Of a stretch of 64,000 nt of DNA, positions 34,601 to 46,084 are shown in pieces (position 1 is the stretch's first letter; the number at the start of each line of letters is the position of its first letter). The stretch comes from Ornithodoros turicata (taxonomy: Eukaryota; Arthropoda; Arachnida; Ixodida; Argasidae). The stretch lies in NCBI RefSeq assembly GCF_037126465.1, contig NW_026999351.1:558001-622000 (forward strand), read 5' to 3'. The notes below the pieces were generated by a model. The model saw only the letters and a list, made by a program, of their open reading frames with translations. It was not told where the DNA came from and ran no database searches. The translations under genes were made by a program, and so were the position numbers.

Positions 34601-36430
34601 TTCTCTGGCTACCGTCTTAACTAATAATTTGAAATCCTGTGCAGGTATTGCAAAGTTAGTGTTATTAAGGTGTAGATTTAATTTACTCTTCCTTTTTTCT
34701 TACTAAGATCTCCAAGCTTTGCTTGCTACCAGAGCCCTATCTGACATGTTTAAGGAGACCAGAGCCATTGGCAGCCTGTTTGTTCACGAGTCGGTAAGTG
34801 CCGTGTCTTCCAATTTATTTATTAATTTAATAATTGCGGGTTTACGTCACCAGACAACTGAGCAATTTATTTACTTATTTACAATGAAGAACTATAGACT
34901 GAATGATAAAATCAATTATAGGAAAGGGAGAGGAGTAAGTAACAACCCATCCCATGCAAGGTGTCTCAGGGAAAGGGAGAAAAAAATAAAATTCAATATA
35001 AACTCCACTGGTTAGCAGGGCCACAGCCAACGGAGCGTGTGCAGTAACACCAGAGCCTTAATTTTCCTCCTTCACATATTCTTATTAATTATTATTGTTT
35101 TTTTAGGTAAAAACTAAAAATTAAAGCTTCCTATACATTCAAATACATGACCATTAAAATTGAAAATCTCTTGACATCTCGAATCCACTGATACATTTTC
35201 AGATATGACTTCTTGTCCCAGTTCCTCTTGTTTCCAATCTTGATAGCTTCCTACATATCTTCTTCAGTATTTAATTTTCCAAGACGTTTTCCCCGATACT
35301 CCGGATCTTTCAGTAAGAGCCTTCTTTCTAACAAATTAGTACCAGCTCAAATCGAAGGTCTTTCATGGACTGGGCTGTACTACTGCACTTCTGTATTTCC
35401 TTATTTACTAAAGCTCTTTGCTGCATTTAGTAGCGTCATGGACGGCCCCACTTTCCTCGCCTTTTACTGCTCTTATTTCTAAAAGCTCTCCTGTATCAAA
35501 ATATAGTGCACCTGAAAATCTGCCCGACTTTACCATCTTTTCTTCCAATAATGTTACCAACCATAGTTATAGCAGTAGTAAAGAGTAACCTTTGCAGTAT
35601 GCGTGTGACCTTTGACCCATGTGTCTGTATACACGCCAAAATTTTTCAATGATACTATCAGGGCCAGTTTGCCACAATCATGGGCGGTTAGGCATACGTG
35701 GCGTACCTATTATGCAAAGCAGGCCTTTACATCCTAACTTCATCCTGCACGTGCAGTGCACAGAAAATATGAATGATAAAAAATTAAGAAAAGCAAATGT
35801 GCGAAAAAGCTATGCAGTCCGTGGTGTTCGCTTTTATCTCTCTTTTGATGGTGTTTCTATGCGGCTTTAGGTAGCTTTTCGGCAGTTTGAGTTCAGATCG
35901 GAAATGCCACAACATCTGACTTCACAAACACTGTTAACGTAAAACAAAGGCACCATCAACAAGTAACAAAAGCAATATGAAAGTGGGCGCCATTGACTTC
36001 ATGTTTTTGTCATGCCTACTTTTTATGATAGCTGTTTAGACATGATTACGGAAAAGCCCTGTAGCATAGCACCACCTTATTGCCATTGTGTTCGTCAGCT
36101 GCTAGTAATATACAATGGTACTTATATGTTGTTCTTTCTGGCACACAGACTGCAAATGCCCCGCCAACACCCCATATCTCATATACTGGGTCATCTGTGG
36201 AAGAAGGCAGCATGCTCAAGCTTGTTGTGGAAAACGTCCCCCTTTACCATGTTGTTGAGGGAATGGAAGGCATCTCCAGCATTATCTCGGCATACTGGAT
36301 ATTCAATGCGTCCTATTGCCAGCAGCACTTGAAGACGATAAGTTTTTTTGAAAATGTAGTAGGATTACAGGCAACACCCCTTTGCAAGCCTGTAGTGTCA
36401 TTTCTGAAAAAGTACAATGCGCTGCGGTAA
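31693..36430 (+). CDS. EnSpm accessory protein, 10 exons, SAMD3-like family
   Basis: Exons 31693-31845, 32162-32248, 32411-32481, 32735-32890, 33624-33711, 33835-34002, 34059-34262, 34338-34509, 34708-34793 and 36149-36430 all have AG/GT borders and compatible phases. They sum to 1467 nt (488 residues plus stop). The segment DLADDDVIPDKAEIFVVAT (exon 2) resembles the end of a PB1/ubiquitin-like N-terminal fold. Further on come YTFPDFCRMN, LVTEYRNLADD with DSWVISLRNKFKNERRK (exons 5-6), HEEWLLDEYLKQQPDVPQMF, VRKFPYIMDFKI joined to FMHEFELL, and a C-terminal YWIFNASYCQQ. I associate this order with fish and invertebrate 'sterile alpha motif domain-containing protein 3-like' proteins, which are multicopy and transposon-linked. 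An in-frame TAG lies 15 codons upstream of the ATG. Its molecular role is unknown; its position inside the element suggests a partner of the transposase. No disabling mutation is visible. Confidence 0.8.
32539..32666. mobile_element. 128-bp foldback element in intron 3 of the accessory gene
   Basis: It starts and ends CCATGG and folds almost perfectly. The arm GAGTTTGGGTGACAAAGAAGG pairs with the complementary run ending near 32650, and the centre is GACACGCACACACATGCATA and its near complement. It lies wholly between the donor at 32482 and the acceptor at 32733, so it does not disturb coding. Confidence 0.8.
32948..33580. mobile_element. 633-bp TA-flanked MITE with CAGGGTGTC ends, intron 4
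   Basis: The ends CAGGGTGTC and GACACCCTG are flanked by TA on both sides (32946-32947, 33581-33582). Arms of about 240 bp are inverted copies of each other (for example GGAAACGTCACATTTTTC against GAAAAACGTGACGTTTCC), leaving a loop of about 155 bp. The TA target and terminal sequence suggest a mariner-superfamily foldback element. It is inside intron 4, 43 bp before the next exon. A relative ends at 51710. Confidence 0.85.
34794..36148 (+). other. Long intron 9 of the accessory gene, no further feature
   Basis: This 1.36 kb intron is AT-rich with TTTATTTA stretches near 34815 and 34870 that may be the remnant tail of an inserted retroelement. I find no additional exon that keeps phase. Confidence 0.5.
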
Positions 36431-37544
36431 TAGCCATCTTTTTCAACAAACAGCAGCCTGGAAACTTTACCGTGACAAGCACGTAATTGCAAATTTAATC
36501 TACGGCATCTTGTCCAGTGCATGGCACAAGCATGGCTATTACTGTGAGGTGCGGTAACTCTGAACAAAGTCATGTTCAGTGCATAGTTATTGTATCGCAT
36601 TCAATCAAAATGCATTCAAAGCAGAGTGCCTCAGGAACGAATGAACACAAGTAGTTGTTCAGCCACAGACCAGTTTGCTACTCCTGTTGTTCTTATATTG
36701 CAAGTATTTCTAACGTAATCTACAGGACCTTTGTATAAAAATTCAGAGCAGCTCTCAGCTTTTTATACATTCAGCAGCTTCTTTGAGGCTATCAGAGCTC
36801 CCTCGGGCGGTGCGCTAAGCAGCCAAGTAGATTATATGTGCATAAGCGAACTCGCAAAAAAGCAAACAGTAATTCTGTTCTGAATTACTGGTTTTCACTG
36901 AAGAGTACGGGAGTAGCGGTCTTACGTTTCAATGAAAGCCATTAACAAAAAAAAAAAGTATTAGTGCTAAGGCACTGGGTAGGGTACATTCATAAATAAT
37001 CTGCTACATTACAGATGTGCAAAGGTGGCATGTACATGTTGCTATCGCAAATTTTCAGTCAAAAGACTGTTCAGAGTATATAAGCCACGCATACCATTTT
37101 TAAGTGCTGGTGGTGTCATGTACGTGCCGGAGTACGACACAGCTCATATAGCTCATTGAAATGTTTTCTAGTCCCTTCATCTAGTCTGTGTATAGCCATA
37201 TTTCCTATGTATAGCCACACTTTATGTATAGCCATACTAATAAAGGATAAGTTTTCTAGTCATGCTGGCCTCTAGCCGTGTAATGTATTCTTGTACACGT
37301 AGATGATCGCATTATAGTTATGAATTTCCTATAGACATGCTGCATGAGCAGAGCAGCTTTTACTGAATAGGTTAGATGCAGTAAAATTTTGTGATAATCA
37401 AAATGACATACAAATGCTCTTCTTTCCAAGATAGTCCTGGGAATATACTCAGAAAGTGTTATCAGCGCGATGCGAAAAAAAGTACTTTTTTTGCATCAAG
37501 CTGACAACTCTTTCTGTGTATTTTCTTATTCTGCGTTGTGAATT

Positions 37545-37697
37545 ACACCCTTCCATATAATTACACCCTTGCACGTGATTACACCCCCGCACGTGATTAC
37601 ACCCCCGCAATGTTCATGGTGTTAAACTACACCTTAAAAGGTGCGTGCCCTGCACATTTGGGTTTACACCCTTTAAGGTGTAAAAAGGTTTAGAGTT
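37545..37697. repeat. Right terminus and subterminal repeats of the EnSpm element
   Basis: TTACACCC recurs every 19-20 bp (37551, 37560, 37579, 37598), with three of the spacers nearly identical (GCACGTGA). Further copies occur in the terminal TTTACACCCTTTAAGGTGTA. This regular spacing is more ordered than on the left side. Confidence 0.75.
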
Positions 37698-39639
37698 ATA
37701 GGTGGATAGCGGGGCGAGTAATGATACTTCGTTTAATTTACATGCTCAGACTCCCTAACACATTTGTTCTGTTTTGCCTTTTTCGGCCGAACCTGAGACC
37801 TGATGACATTTCTCTTAAATAAAGAGTATTCCAACGTACCAACTCTCTGGCTTCAAAAAGGATGACTGAGGATACATGGAGTATTTATCGTGGAAAGTAC
37901 AGCAACGACGCGGTTATGTTGCACTGCAAGAAACATAGACATAGTGATCCAGAGCTAATACTTCGATCATTCCTCGCTTCGATGTATTTCCTTTTTCTTT
38001 CCCCCCCCCCCCCCCACCGTAATCGAAAGAAAACATGTACAGCTCACCCCTTGGTTTTGTGTCGCAGGCGAGGCAGGCACTCGAATTTACGGTTGGTCGA
38101 GTTTCTAAGCAATTAATAGGATCTGTTTTGCGCTTCGGAAAGAGATAACACTGAAAACACACTGGGCGCTTGTTTCTGTGTGACACCTTCTGCCCGTCCA
38201 GTAAACTTTTGCAGCACTTTTTGCACCTTATTCCTTTTTAATTTTATTCGGACAGAAGGACCTGATCTCGTTCGGGCTGACACTCAGAATTTTTGAATTG
38301 TGTGAGCGAGAAGGCTTACGACAATCTGATAAGGGAAGGGAGGGAAGCGTAGCGTGAGCTTGGGAGAGGAGATGGTAGGGTTTACCGTAAGTGCATGCGT
38401 TATCCCATCAACCTAAGAAGATAAGTCAGGAGCAGGACGCGTCAGTGGTGCCAGGCTTCATAGACGGTGTCGAGTTTTTAACGCCCGTGTTGCGGGAAGA
38501 AGCATGCAGGGGATTTTGTTTAGTGCAGACAGTAGTAGTGTATTAGATACAACCTGTCGTGTGGATGATGCCATATTGGCCCGCTGCGAGGTGGGTGAAT
38601 GACAGATTAAGAGAGCATGCGCTTGGGGTTCGGTCGGGCCCAGTCTGGCCATTGCGTAGTTCACTGTGCCGCTGCACCTGTGAGCCGGATTGTTGTTATG
38701 ACGCTTCAGCGTTCTCAACGACTCTCTAGCGTTTGTTAGAAACGTATTACGTACACGATTCGTTAGAAGTAGAAATATTTCTCAGAGAACCGAGAGATGG
38801 CGGGTGAAGATCAACGGCATGTGTTAATGAAGGAGTCTCTCTCAGTGGGTACGACTGTAATATCAGCTTCCAGGGCTGTGTTACCTGTTACTTTCGACAA
38901 TACCACAAGCCATGTAGGTACCCGCAATACGTGTTTGAGCGCGGCCCGCAGACCGTGTATCACCAGAAAGCACAACCGGAACCATGTGGACTCGGATTGG
39001 ATTAGATAAATAGCGTAGTATGGCTTGAACTGACTCGATAGTCGACAAAGCCACTGTTGTTAGGTGAGCGCGTGAGCTAGGTTATCGCAAGTGCAAGCAC
39101 GCACTTCTGTTTTAGCATTGTTGCTGTTCAATATGGGGGGAATAATTGGTGCACAGCGGCGCAGGAAATTAAATATTTTGACTTTTTTTAACAGGATGTA
39201 GGGAGGACATCGCCCGGCGCAAAAATGCGCAATCGGCTCAGAAATCACTACCCCTGCAATATGTCTGATAAATGGTCAAGAGATTTGGAGCGGGGAGGAG
39301 GAAGTCGCATAGACAGCTCTTCAGAAGAGAATATGTCGGCCGATATTGTGATTCATTGAACTGTTAGAAATGAACAAAACACGGAAGAAAACTCCGCACC
39401 AGACAAGGTTTGTTTTACGGTTTTGTTTTTCGCTTCCCCTTATGGTACAGTTATTCCCCCGAATGTTGAAGTAGAAAGATAATCTAGTGCAGAGAGGGAA
39501 ATCTGCGGAACATTCAATTAGGACAGAATAAAAAGACAAACGAAGTCGCGAAGCACCCGGGGCGAGGACCACAGAGAGACTGACACAACCTGCCTGACAC
39601 AACCTGCCGTCGACACAATCGCCAATGCTATGCGGAATT
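37698..39639. other. No recognisable gene
   Basis: There is a poly-C run at 38000-38016 and several short frames without motifs. Nothing else is supportable. Confidence 0.4.
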
Positions 39640-41790
39640 TTTTTCATTTAATTTCATTTATTTCACCTTAAATGCCCATGCGGGCTTTACAGAAGGGAGT
39701 GGATAAATTGACAAAATATGAACATTTACAAACATGATGCAAACCTGAATTTACATGAAAAAAGAAAATAATAATTCAAAATAAATGAGAGCCACAAAAA
39801 GTACCACCGTACATAATAAGCCATTAATGCAAAAAAAAAATATGAATCCAAAAGTGAACATCGTAGTAAAAACACATTAGCAAAGGAGATATGATGACAA
39901 ACCTGTGCGCCCAAATGAAGCACTGTCCTGATATGTTTAATTGTGATTCGGGTATGACCATTCCATTCGCTTATTGCGAGAGACAGAAATGAGTTAGAGT
40001 AAGCTAATGTTCTGCATTGAGGACGTCTTATTTTGTATGGATGATCAATGCGAGATGACACGTGTCAGGCGGTGTTATGAGGATGTCCTTAAGGATTGAA
40101 GGTGATGGTAAATTCTGTGCAGTAGTGTGAGACGTGCGACCTTGCGACGGATGTTAAGTAGAGATACATGAAGACTAGATTTCATTTCTGTTATGCTGGA
40201 ATGACGAGAATAATTAGAGCATATGAAGCGACAGGCATGGTTTTGAACCACTCGAGCTCACGCGAAAGATAGTCTTGGTGAGGGTTCCAGATGGATGAGG
40301 CTATTCTAACTTACCTGCGGATGAGTGATTCGTAAGCCACTTTCTTTACTGTGATGGGAGCATGTTTAAGATTGCGCCTGAGATCGCCGAGGGTTCTGTT
40401 AGCGTTGGCGGTGAGCTTGGTTCTGTGTTCCTTCCAGGACATATCAGAGGTGAAGGTGATTCCAAGATAAGTTAAGGAGGTTACGGACTCAATGGGGAGG
40501 TCGTTAATGTAATAAGCAAAGCTAGGAACGTTTTCTCGTAAAATGAACGACCTTGCACTTCGAGCTGTTTAGTTTCATTTGCCATCCGGAACACCAGTTC
40601 TGAACGCGGCGAAGGTCGTCCTGAAGCAGTGATTGATCGGAGGAGTTAAGATATTTTTCTGTAAATGACACAGTCGTCGGCAATAGACAGACCATCAGTA
40701 GATCGTTAATGAAGATCAAAAAGAGGAGTGGGCCCAAGACAGTTCCGTGGGACGCCTGAGATAACGCGTGACCCAGGGGAAGAAGCAATTATTGACAGAT
40801 GTGTATTCATGTCTGTCATGGAAATCGCGAATCCAAGCAACGACGGGCGGGTTTATACGTAGGCGGGCTAACGTGTAAAGTAATCGTTCATGAGGCACAC
40901 GATCAAGGCCTTGAAAAAGTCTATAAAAATGGCGTCAGTTAGGCAGTTATGATCCATGTTAGAAAGTAGATATTAGAAAAGCTAGATAATTGTGTCTCAC
41001 ACGAGAAATTTTTGCGGAATCCGTGTTGGAATGGTGCGAGAAGGTTATTAGTTTCCAAGAATGATATTAGGTTTGAAAATAGGACGTGTTTCATTATTTT
41101 TGAACAGACATTAGTAAGGCGAATGGGACGATAGTTCGTCAGCTGGTTACGTTCGCCAGATTTAAAGATCGGGGCGAGCTTGCTACCTTGCAGTCCTGGG
41201 CACGGCTTCCAGTTAGTAATGATTGGGAGAAAATGAGGGACAGGAAGCCTACTGCAGGGGTTTTTAATGCTGTTGAGTACTTTTGCGTTAATGTCGTCAA
41301 TACCTGCGGCAGAGGGCTTTAATCTGTCAATGATATTCACTATTCCATCAGCATTAATCACGACGGGTGGCATCATTTCATGAGTAAGAGGAGGGAGAGA
41401 CGGCACAGAAGACGCGTCCTCACGCGTAAATACAGAAGCAAAGAACTTATTAAATGCAAGAGTTTTTGTTTGTTTGTCGATGGTCTCATGGCAAACAGTA
41501 CTCGTGTTAGTCTACATGACCGGGAAACTTAGATGATGAAGGTAGTAGACATCGGAGTTCTGCTTTTCTCGCTTCGTTTATGGTCAGGAAGCCGGTCATT
41601 AAGACAGCGGGAAGTCAGTTGCACATATATCGTCCTACAGGAAGAAAGGGTGTAGAGTAGACGGCATTCTTGCAGTGCGGCATATACCGGTTGATTCACG
41701 AAGGTCTCCCAGGCTTGATAGTTTCGTAAAGAGGTGGGGCCATCGAAGAAATTTCTTTTTCGTAAACATGCTTGGGACATGGGTCATCAA
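39640..41790 (-). mobile_element. Degraded LINE (CR1/L2-like), reverse transcriptase part
   Basis: Read on the minus strand, it contains LKPSAAGIDDINAKVL, GSKLAPIFKSGERNQLTNYRPI and PFQHGFRKNFSC (41406-40939), then HGTVLGPLLFLIFIND (near 40740). WQMKLNSSKCKVVHF lies near 40570. RIDHPYKIRRPQCRTLAYSN and LAISEWN near 40060-39970 are a C-terminal signature. The frames are broken by several shifts and the catalytic YADD/FADD box is lost. The segment at 41780-41529 (NFFDGPTSLRNYQAWETFVN) precedes the reverse transcriptase. The 3' end is an AAATGAAA-rich tail at 39640-39665. The endonuclease is absent, so the copy is 5'-truncated. It is a different subfamily from, and much older than, the 5-8.7 kb copy. 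Confidence 0.85.
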
Positions 41791-44700
41791 CTGAGTCGTG
41801 AGCGGATCATATGGACACGCTCACTAAGTAGTCAATCATCCTAATTTTTAAAGTTTACTTTGCACGCATTCAAGACAACTGTTTCCCGTATCGGCACCTT
41901 CAGCGAAACATATTCAAAGAAACAAAAAACAAACGTGTCACGTTCATATAGAATGCCAAGCATAGCAATGCGTATCTTGCTGCTGTTCCTAATCTTCCGT
42001 CGCCCCGTGTTATGTACTAATCGGATGAACACGACATAGACAGCCGGATAGCTGATTGAAAGAGCACATTGGTGCACTACTCCGCGCAAGAAATATGTAA
42101 ACCGAAACCGATTAATTGCTCGAAAAAGTCCTATGCGTCGACGAGTTTTTTTTTTAACGAATGTTTTCTCGCTGAAGGTCCCCATACATAAAACAGATAT
42201 ACCGTAGGTGTGTGAAATAAAATTGAAAAATGGGATGTGTATTTTATTCGTGAGAGTATGCAAATGAGCCGCTCACAACTCAGTTCACGGCAGATGTCTT
42301 AACCAAAAAGAAAGGTCCGCTTTGGTACCACCTGTTTACGAATTATTCAGCCGAGGTCCTTTCGTTAAACACCCTGTAGAGCAGACGCATCCCTGCTACA
42401 CCTGACTTTAGGTACTCTGGTGTTTTTTTGCATAGTGGAGGGCGCGTATTTGGCTGGGTAATCACCATCATCATCATGATCAAATCAAGTTGTTTTCCTG
42501 AAACGGTAGGACAAGCAGGACAATCACCCAGCAAGTAGAATGCATCCTAGTGGATGAATTCGGGACAAGTTCATTTTGTTGAGTTTGGGGTCCGGTGAAC
42601 CTCAGGAAGTGGACTCAATCAAGTATTTCGTATCCATTTGCTTAAAAAAAAGTACAGAGTTCTATAGCTTTCACAGCAAGCTCTATCATGAAGACAACCT
42701 CTCCCACAATGTGAGAAACATACCCTTCTCTCTACACATTCCCACCATACGCAGTACGTACATCTATTTCACACTTACCATGTTTAAGCTGGCTTTGTGC
42801 ATATATCAGGAATTGTTCCTTCGATATCGTACTGTAGCTGCGGTCACCGACGAAGAGGACTGTGATAGGACGCGTTTCAGCCAGTTTAGTCAGTTCTTCG
42901 TCGGTCAGGGGGACGCCTTGTAGCTGTAATTGAATATGAAAGCATCAGTGGCACTCTGCTCATATTTACGTGTTACTCTAGCTCCTATTTGTTTGTCATG
43001 TTGAAGGTTAAGTGCGCCTCGTGAAATGGATTCAATGGGAACTGTGTGGGGCCAACGTGCATAAACAGTTGTACAGCAGCACAACATTTGTACTCTCCCG
43101 CCATTGGTGCAGGATTCGTTCTTATGCAGATATTAGGATTTTTATGACCGGAAGTGAATTATGAGTGAAAATAAAATTTGGTATGAGTTACATTGATGCG
43201 TTAATTTGATGGAACGGACTACAGCTAATCGATATCGATTTCTATTGCCAAATAGTAATTTTTCAGTTCATTCACTTTTTGCCATCGTCTTACCAAGTGA
43301 TCGGTATGTTTTGCGTCTAAAGGCGCATAACGGGTGGAGTGGTGCTAGCCGGCGATACTGAATGGTGCGCGTTCCCAACCAGCGCACGTCAAAGAGAGAG
43401 ACAGTATGGGTGTAGTGGCACGAAAGCGGTAAAGGGAAAAGAGCGCCATAACTATGGTGAGTGTGTGAGAGATGAGGATAAGAGAGAGAGGGGAGGATGA
43501 CGATAACAAGTGAGTGCGGCAGTTAAAAGCTATCTACAATTATGAGCAATGAGATGATCCAGGATAACAGATTTACATGATGAGTTAGATGACAAAGACT
43601 AAAAGCGGGGCAATGCTGAACATCTACATCTGACACGAGTCAGTACGACTAAGATTTTCGAGTTTGGAACCGCACTGCGAATAACTTCATTTTAATGAAT
43701 ACTATCAGTCAAAGTTCCTTGCTTCATCTGCTACTGCAGACGTTCGTGTGCTACTCAGTCTGTGCAAGCATCTGCTGGGACTTCGAGGCTCTTTGTGCAA
43801 CGGACTTTTGGCCTTTAGCCGGAAGAGATGCCTTCACGTGTGCCTCCTTCATTTTTGGAAACACACAAGTTGTCGATTGGACAATTCGTAGCGATTCTAG
43901 GGAGCACAGAGTGTCACGGTTCGAGTCTCGTTGATCCGTCCGCCAAGTGATGAGAGAAGTCCCATCGAATATTTCCAACAGACGTAACCGGGCATTAAAA
44001 AAACGTGTAAAACTTTGAAGACGAAACGCCAATGTCTTTGCATGCAACGGTCCGGCGTAACATTAAGCGAATACAAAAATAAGACTCTTGCACGTTCCTT
44101 GCTTTTCACGGCTTTCATTACCACTTTACAGGATCAGCGACTCAAAGCTCGCTTTGCTCAACAAGTGTCGTTGGTATCAATAATGCCTTAGGTATCGCCG
44201 AAGCCTTTCTCCAGGCAGAACGAGAGCCTCGTCAACGCGAACAACACCCACATCAACACATGTAAGTAAAGTGCCAAGTGCCGATATTCGGGAACACAAG
44301 AAATGTTCCATTGTCGAGTGTTCCTGTAGTTTCACAAAGGAAAGCTGTACAGTTGATTTCTAAATGGTACATAGCCAACGCGTGTGCAGAAGGGAACTTC
44401 TCATGCGTTATATGGCCGTCGACAGGTAAGGACTAGAAGTAGGACGAATCCACAATTTTACCAATCCGAATCCAAAGACGGTTCTGCGACTCCACCACGC
44501 CTACGATTCTAGAATCTACTTCGTAAATGTAAACTATGACGTTGTTTCATCGACTGCAGGAGAAACTCCCGAGTATACATTGTTTCAATAAAAGTAACAA
44601 ACGATCAAAACCGAAATCATATTGCCTTTAAGCGTGTAATGGGAGAGTTCCTTCCTGAACTCCTTCAGTCCAGAACAATTCAACCACACACCACACAGAT

Positions 44701-45180
44701 CTATTTGGTTTTCTGTGGACACCGGAGGCGCAACCTTTAAAAATATACAAATAAATGTGCTTCGTGGATCGAAATGCTCCTATTCGCCGTTTTGGGCACT
44801 GGGAATCGAGGATTCGGAGATTCTATTGGTCCATCCGTTGCGAACACTGTGACGACTTTTCGAGATGAGGATCAAGTATTGGCATAAACGCCACCGCGAC
44901 AGAGGTTCGACTAATGGTCGACACACTATTACTGTGTAATATAATGGAGGGATATATGACTTAAGCTGGGAAAGCTGAGCCTAGATCCCACTGCTCAATA
45001 ACTCTCAACAAAGTCACTTCCTAATCATTGGATGCCGTTGAAATGTGAGGGTTTGATGGAAGTAGCAGACTCTAGTTCATCAACTCTGCAACTTGAAACG
45101 CTCTTCAACGGCTTCAAAGGCGTCAGTAGAGGTCGAACATCTAGAACAAGCCGCACAGGCAAAGAGGTTTCACCCATCAC
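41791..45180. other. Mostly no recognisable gene; one isolated exon listed separately
   Basis: Short frames only. The frame at 43695-43934 (plus) starts MNTISQSSLLHLLLQTFVC and has a signal-peptide-like beginning and several Cys, but no supporting structure. Apart from the exon at 42779-42923 I can support nothing here. Confidence 0.4.
42779..42923 (-). CDS. Isolated 145-nt exon of an unrecognised gene
   Basis: On the minus strand the segment is bordered by a good acceptor (TTCAATTACAG) and a strong donor (GTAAGTG). It is open throughout, 48 codons plus one base, starting in phase 0. The peptide LQGVPLTDEELTKLAETRPI continues with TVLFVGDRSYSTISKEQF and LIYAQSQLKH. Composition and splice sites look genuinely coding, but I recognise no family. 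The neighbouring open frame at 42905-43087 may be chance. Its phase would allow splicing from the candidate exon ending at 56035 in the same orientation, but that is 13 kb away and speculative. Confidence 0.45.
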
Positions 45181-45189
45181 CGCAGATCG

Positions 45190-45545
45190 CCTTGACTTTT
45201 GCTAATATGCCAGCCCCGGAAACCGTGACCGAGCTCTGGGCGTCCATTTGTTTTGTTGGGTACTTCGGATAGTGAAGAGTACTGTGAAGACGTTTCCGAA
45301 TCTGTGCTCAGCTTTGATTGTGTTTTTGAGGAATTAAGAGATTTCCTTTCACTTAAATTCGCTAAAGTGCTTCAGGATAATAGGCGCTATGTCCCGCCTA
45401 CCGATCCTTCGACACACTTGGACCCCAGCAAGACCGTCTACTTGGCGGAGGATGCACTTTCGATAGGCATTGGAGCGGTGATCTACTACAAGATTAGTGG
45501 CAAGAATCAGTCATTCGTCCATGTTTGGCAGACAACAGAGAGTTG
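45190..45545 (+). pseudogene. Ty3/gypsy pol remnant (RT thumb and RNase H)
   Basis: NMPAPETVTELWASICFVGY (near 45208-45267) matches the Ty3/gypsy connection sequence usually seen as a Met-Pro-xx-PxTVxELRAFLG run. In the next frame, HLDPSKTVYLAEDALSIGIG and AVIYYKISGK (near 45415-45510) match the RNase H start, where DAS appears here as DAL. Frames are broken and flanking LTRs are not seen. This is an old fragment of a retrotransposon. Confidence 0.75.
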
Positions 45546-45572
45546 TAGCAGGCCGCTGGTAACGTTGGTAAC

Positions 45573-45617
45573 GTGGTGGTGGTGGTGGTGGGGGGGGGGG
45601 GGGGCGGGGGGTCGAGG
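45573..45617. repeat. (GGT)n followed by poly-G run
   Basis: GTGGTGGTGGTGGTGG followed by a long G run with single interruptions, abutting the gypsy remnant. Confidence 0.9.
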
Positions 45618-45759
45618 TAGCTTGCCGTTGTTGGCCGCACTCAAGTAACGTGGCTTGCGTCGACTCGTGTCAACCGGAACCAATCAGTGGATGAGATTCT
45701 AAGTCACGCACTAGTGCGATTGGTTCCGATAGGCACGATAACCTTATCAACGGCATGTG

Positions 45760-45980
45760 AGTGAGGTGTGTGAGTGAAATGTAAGAGTGAAAGGAGGACG
45801 AGTGAGAGAGAGTTGCTGGCTTGCTCCTTCAGATGACGCACCCTGGAAGTCGCTGGGAAGGCGTGTTAGCTTAGCTCAATTTGTAAAGCCCTGGACCGGC
45901 AATCCAGAAGATGTGGGTTCCATCCCTACAGCTGGCTAACCTTTTCCGTGACTTTCATCTTTCATCTTTGATTTCTTAGG
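45760..45980 (+). repeat. tRNA-derived tick SINE, copy 1 of a tandem pair
   Basis: The head CAGATGACGCACCCTGGAAG leads into a tRNA-like body (GTTAGCTTAGCTCAATTTGTAAAG, a degraded box A) and a box B-like GGGTTCCATCC. The tail GGCTAACCTTTTCCGTGACT continues into TTCATC repeats. I associate this with the Ruka-type SINEs of ixodid ticks, from memory. Copy 2 begins about 325 bp downstream in the same orientation. Confidence 0.75.
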
Positions 45981-46084
45981 CAATTTGAGGCTTTGTTTGT
46001 ATCTGTCCCTTCCATGTTGTTCCAGCCTCAGAACATCAGTTTCTCTCTCTCGTTCAACAGGTGCCGCTTGCGTCGATTTCCGTC

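Larger units (their letters stand above)
27326..37697. mobile_element. Full-length two-gene EnSpm/CACTA-type DNA transposon
   Basis: The left terminus reads CACTCTAAATCTTTTCACAC. The right terminus, reverse-complemented, reads AACTCTAAACCTTTTTACAC. Both continue into AAAGG(G)TGTAAA. Inside each end the motif GGTGTAA/TTACACC recurs: about ten times on the left to 27520, and about eight on the right from 37545. This is the subterminal repeat pattern of EnSpm/CACTA elements, where transposase binds. Between the ends are two divergent genes: a C2H2 zinc-finger transposase (30738 to 28325, minus) and a multi-exon accessory gene (31693 to 36430, plus). Flanking trinucleotides CTA and ATA are compatible with a 3-bp target duplication with one change. 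Two younger foldback elements sit in introns. One terminal base mismatch and one frame break in the transposase raise doubt about present activity. Confidence 0.85.

Noticed and set aside
43695..43934. Small secreted Cys-containing protein
   Set aside because: The signal-peptide-like start is suggestive, but there is no splice structure, conserved Cys pattern or family resemblance to support it.
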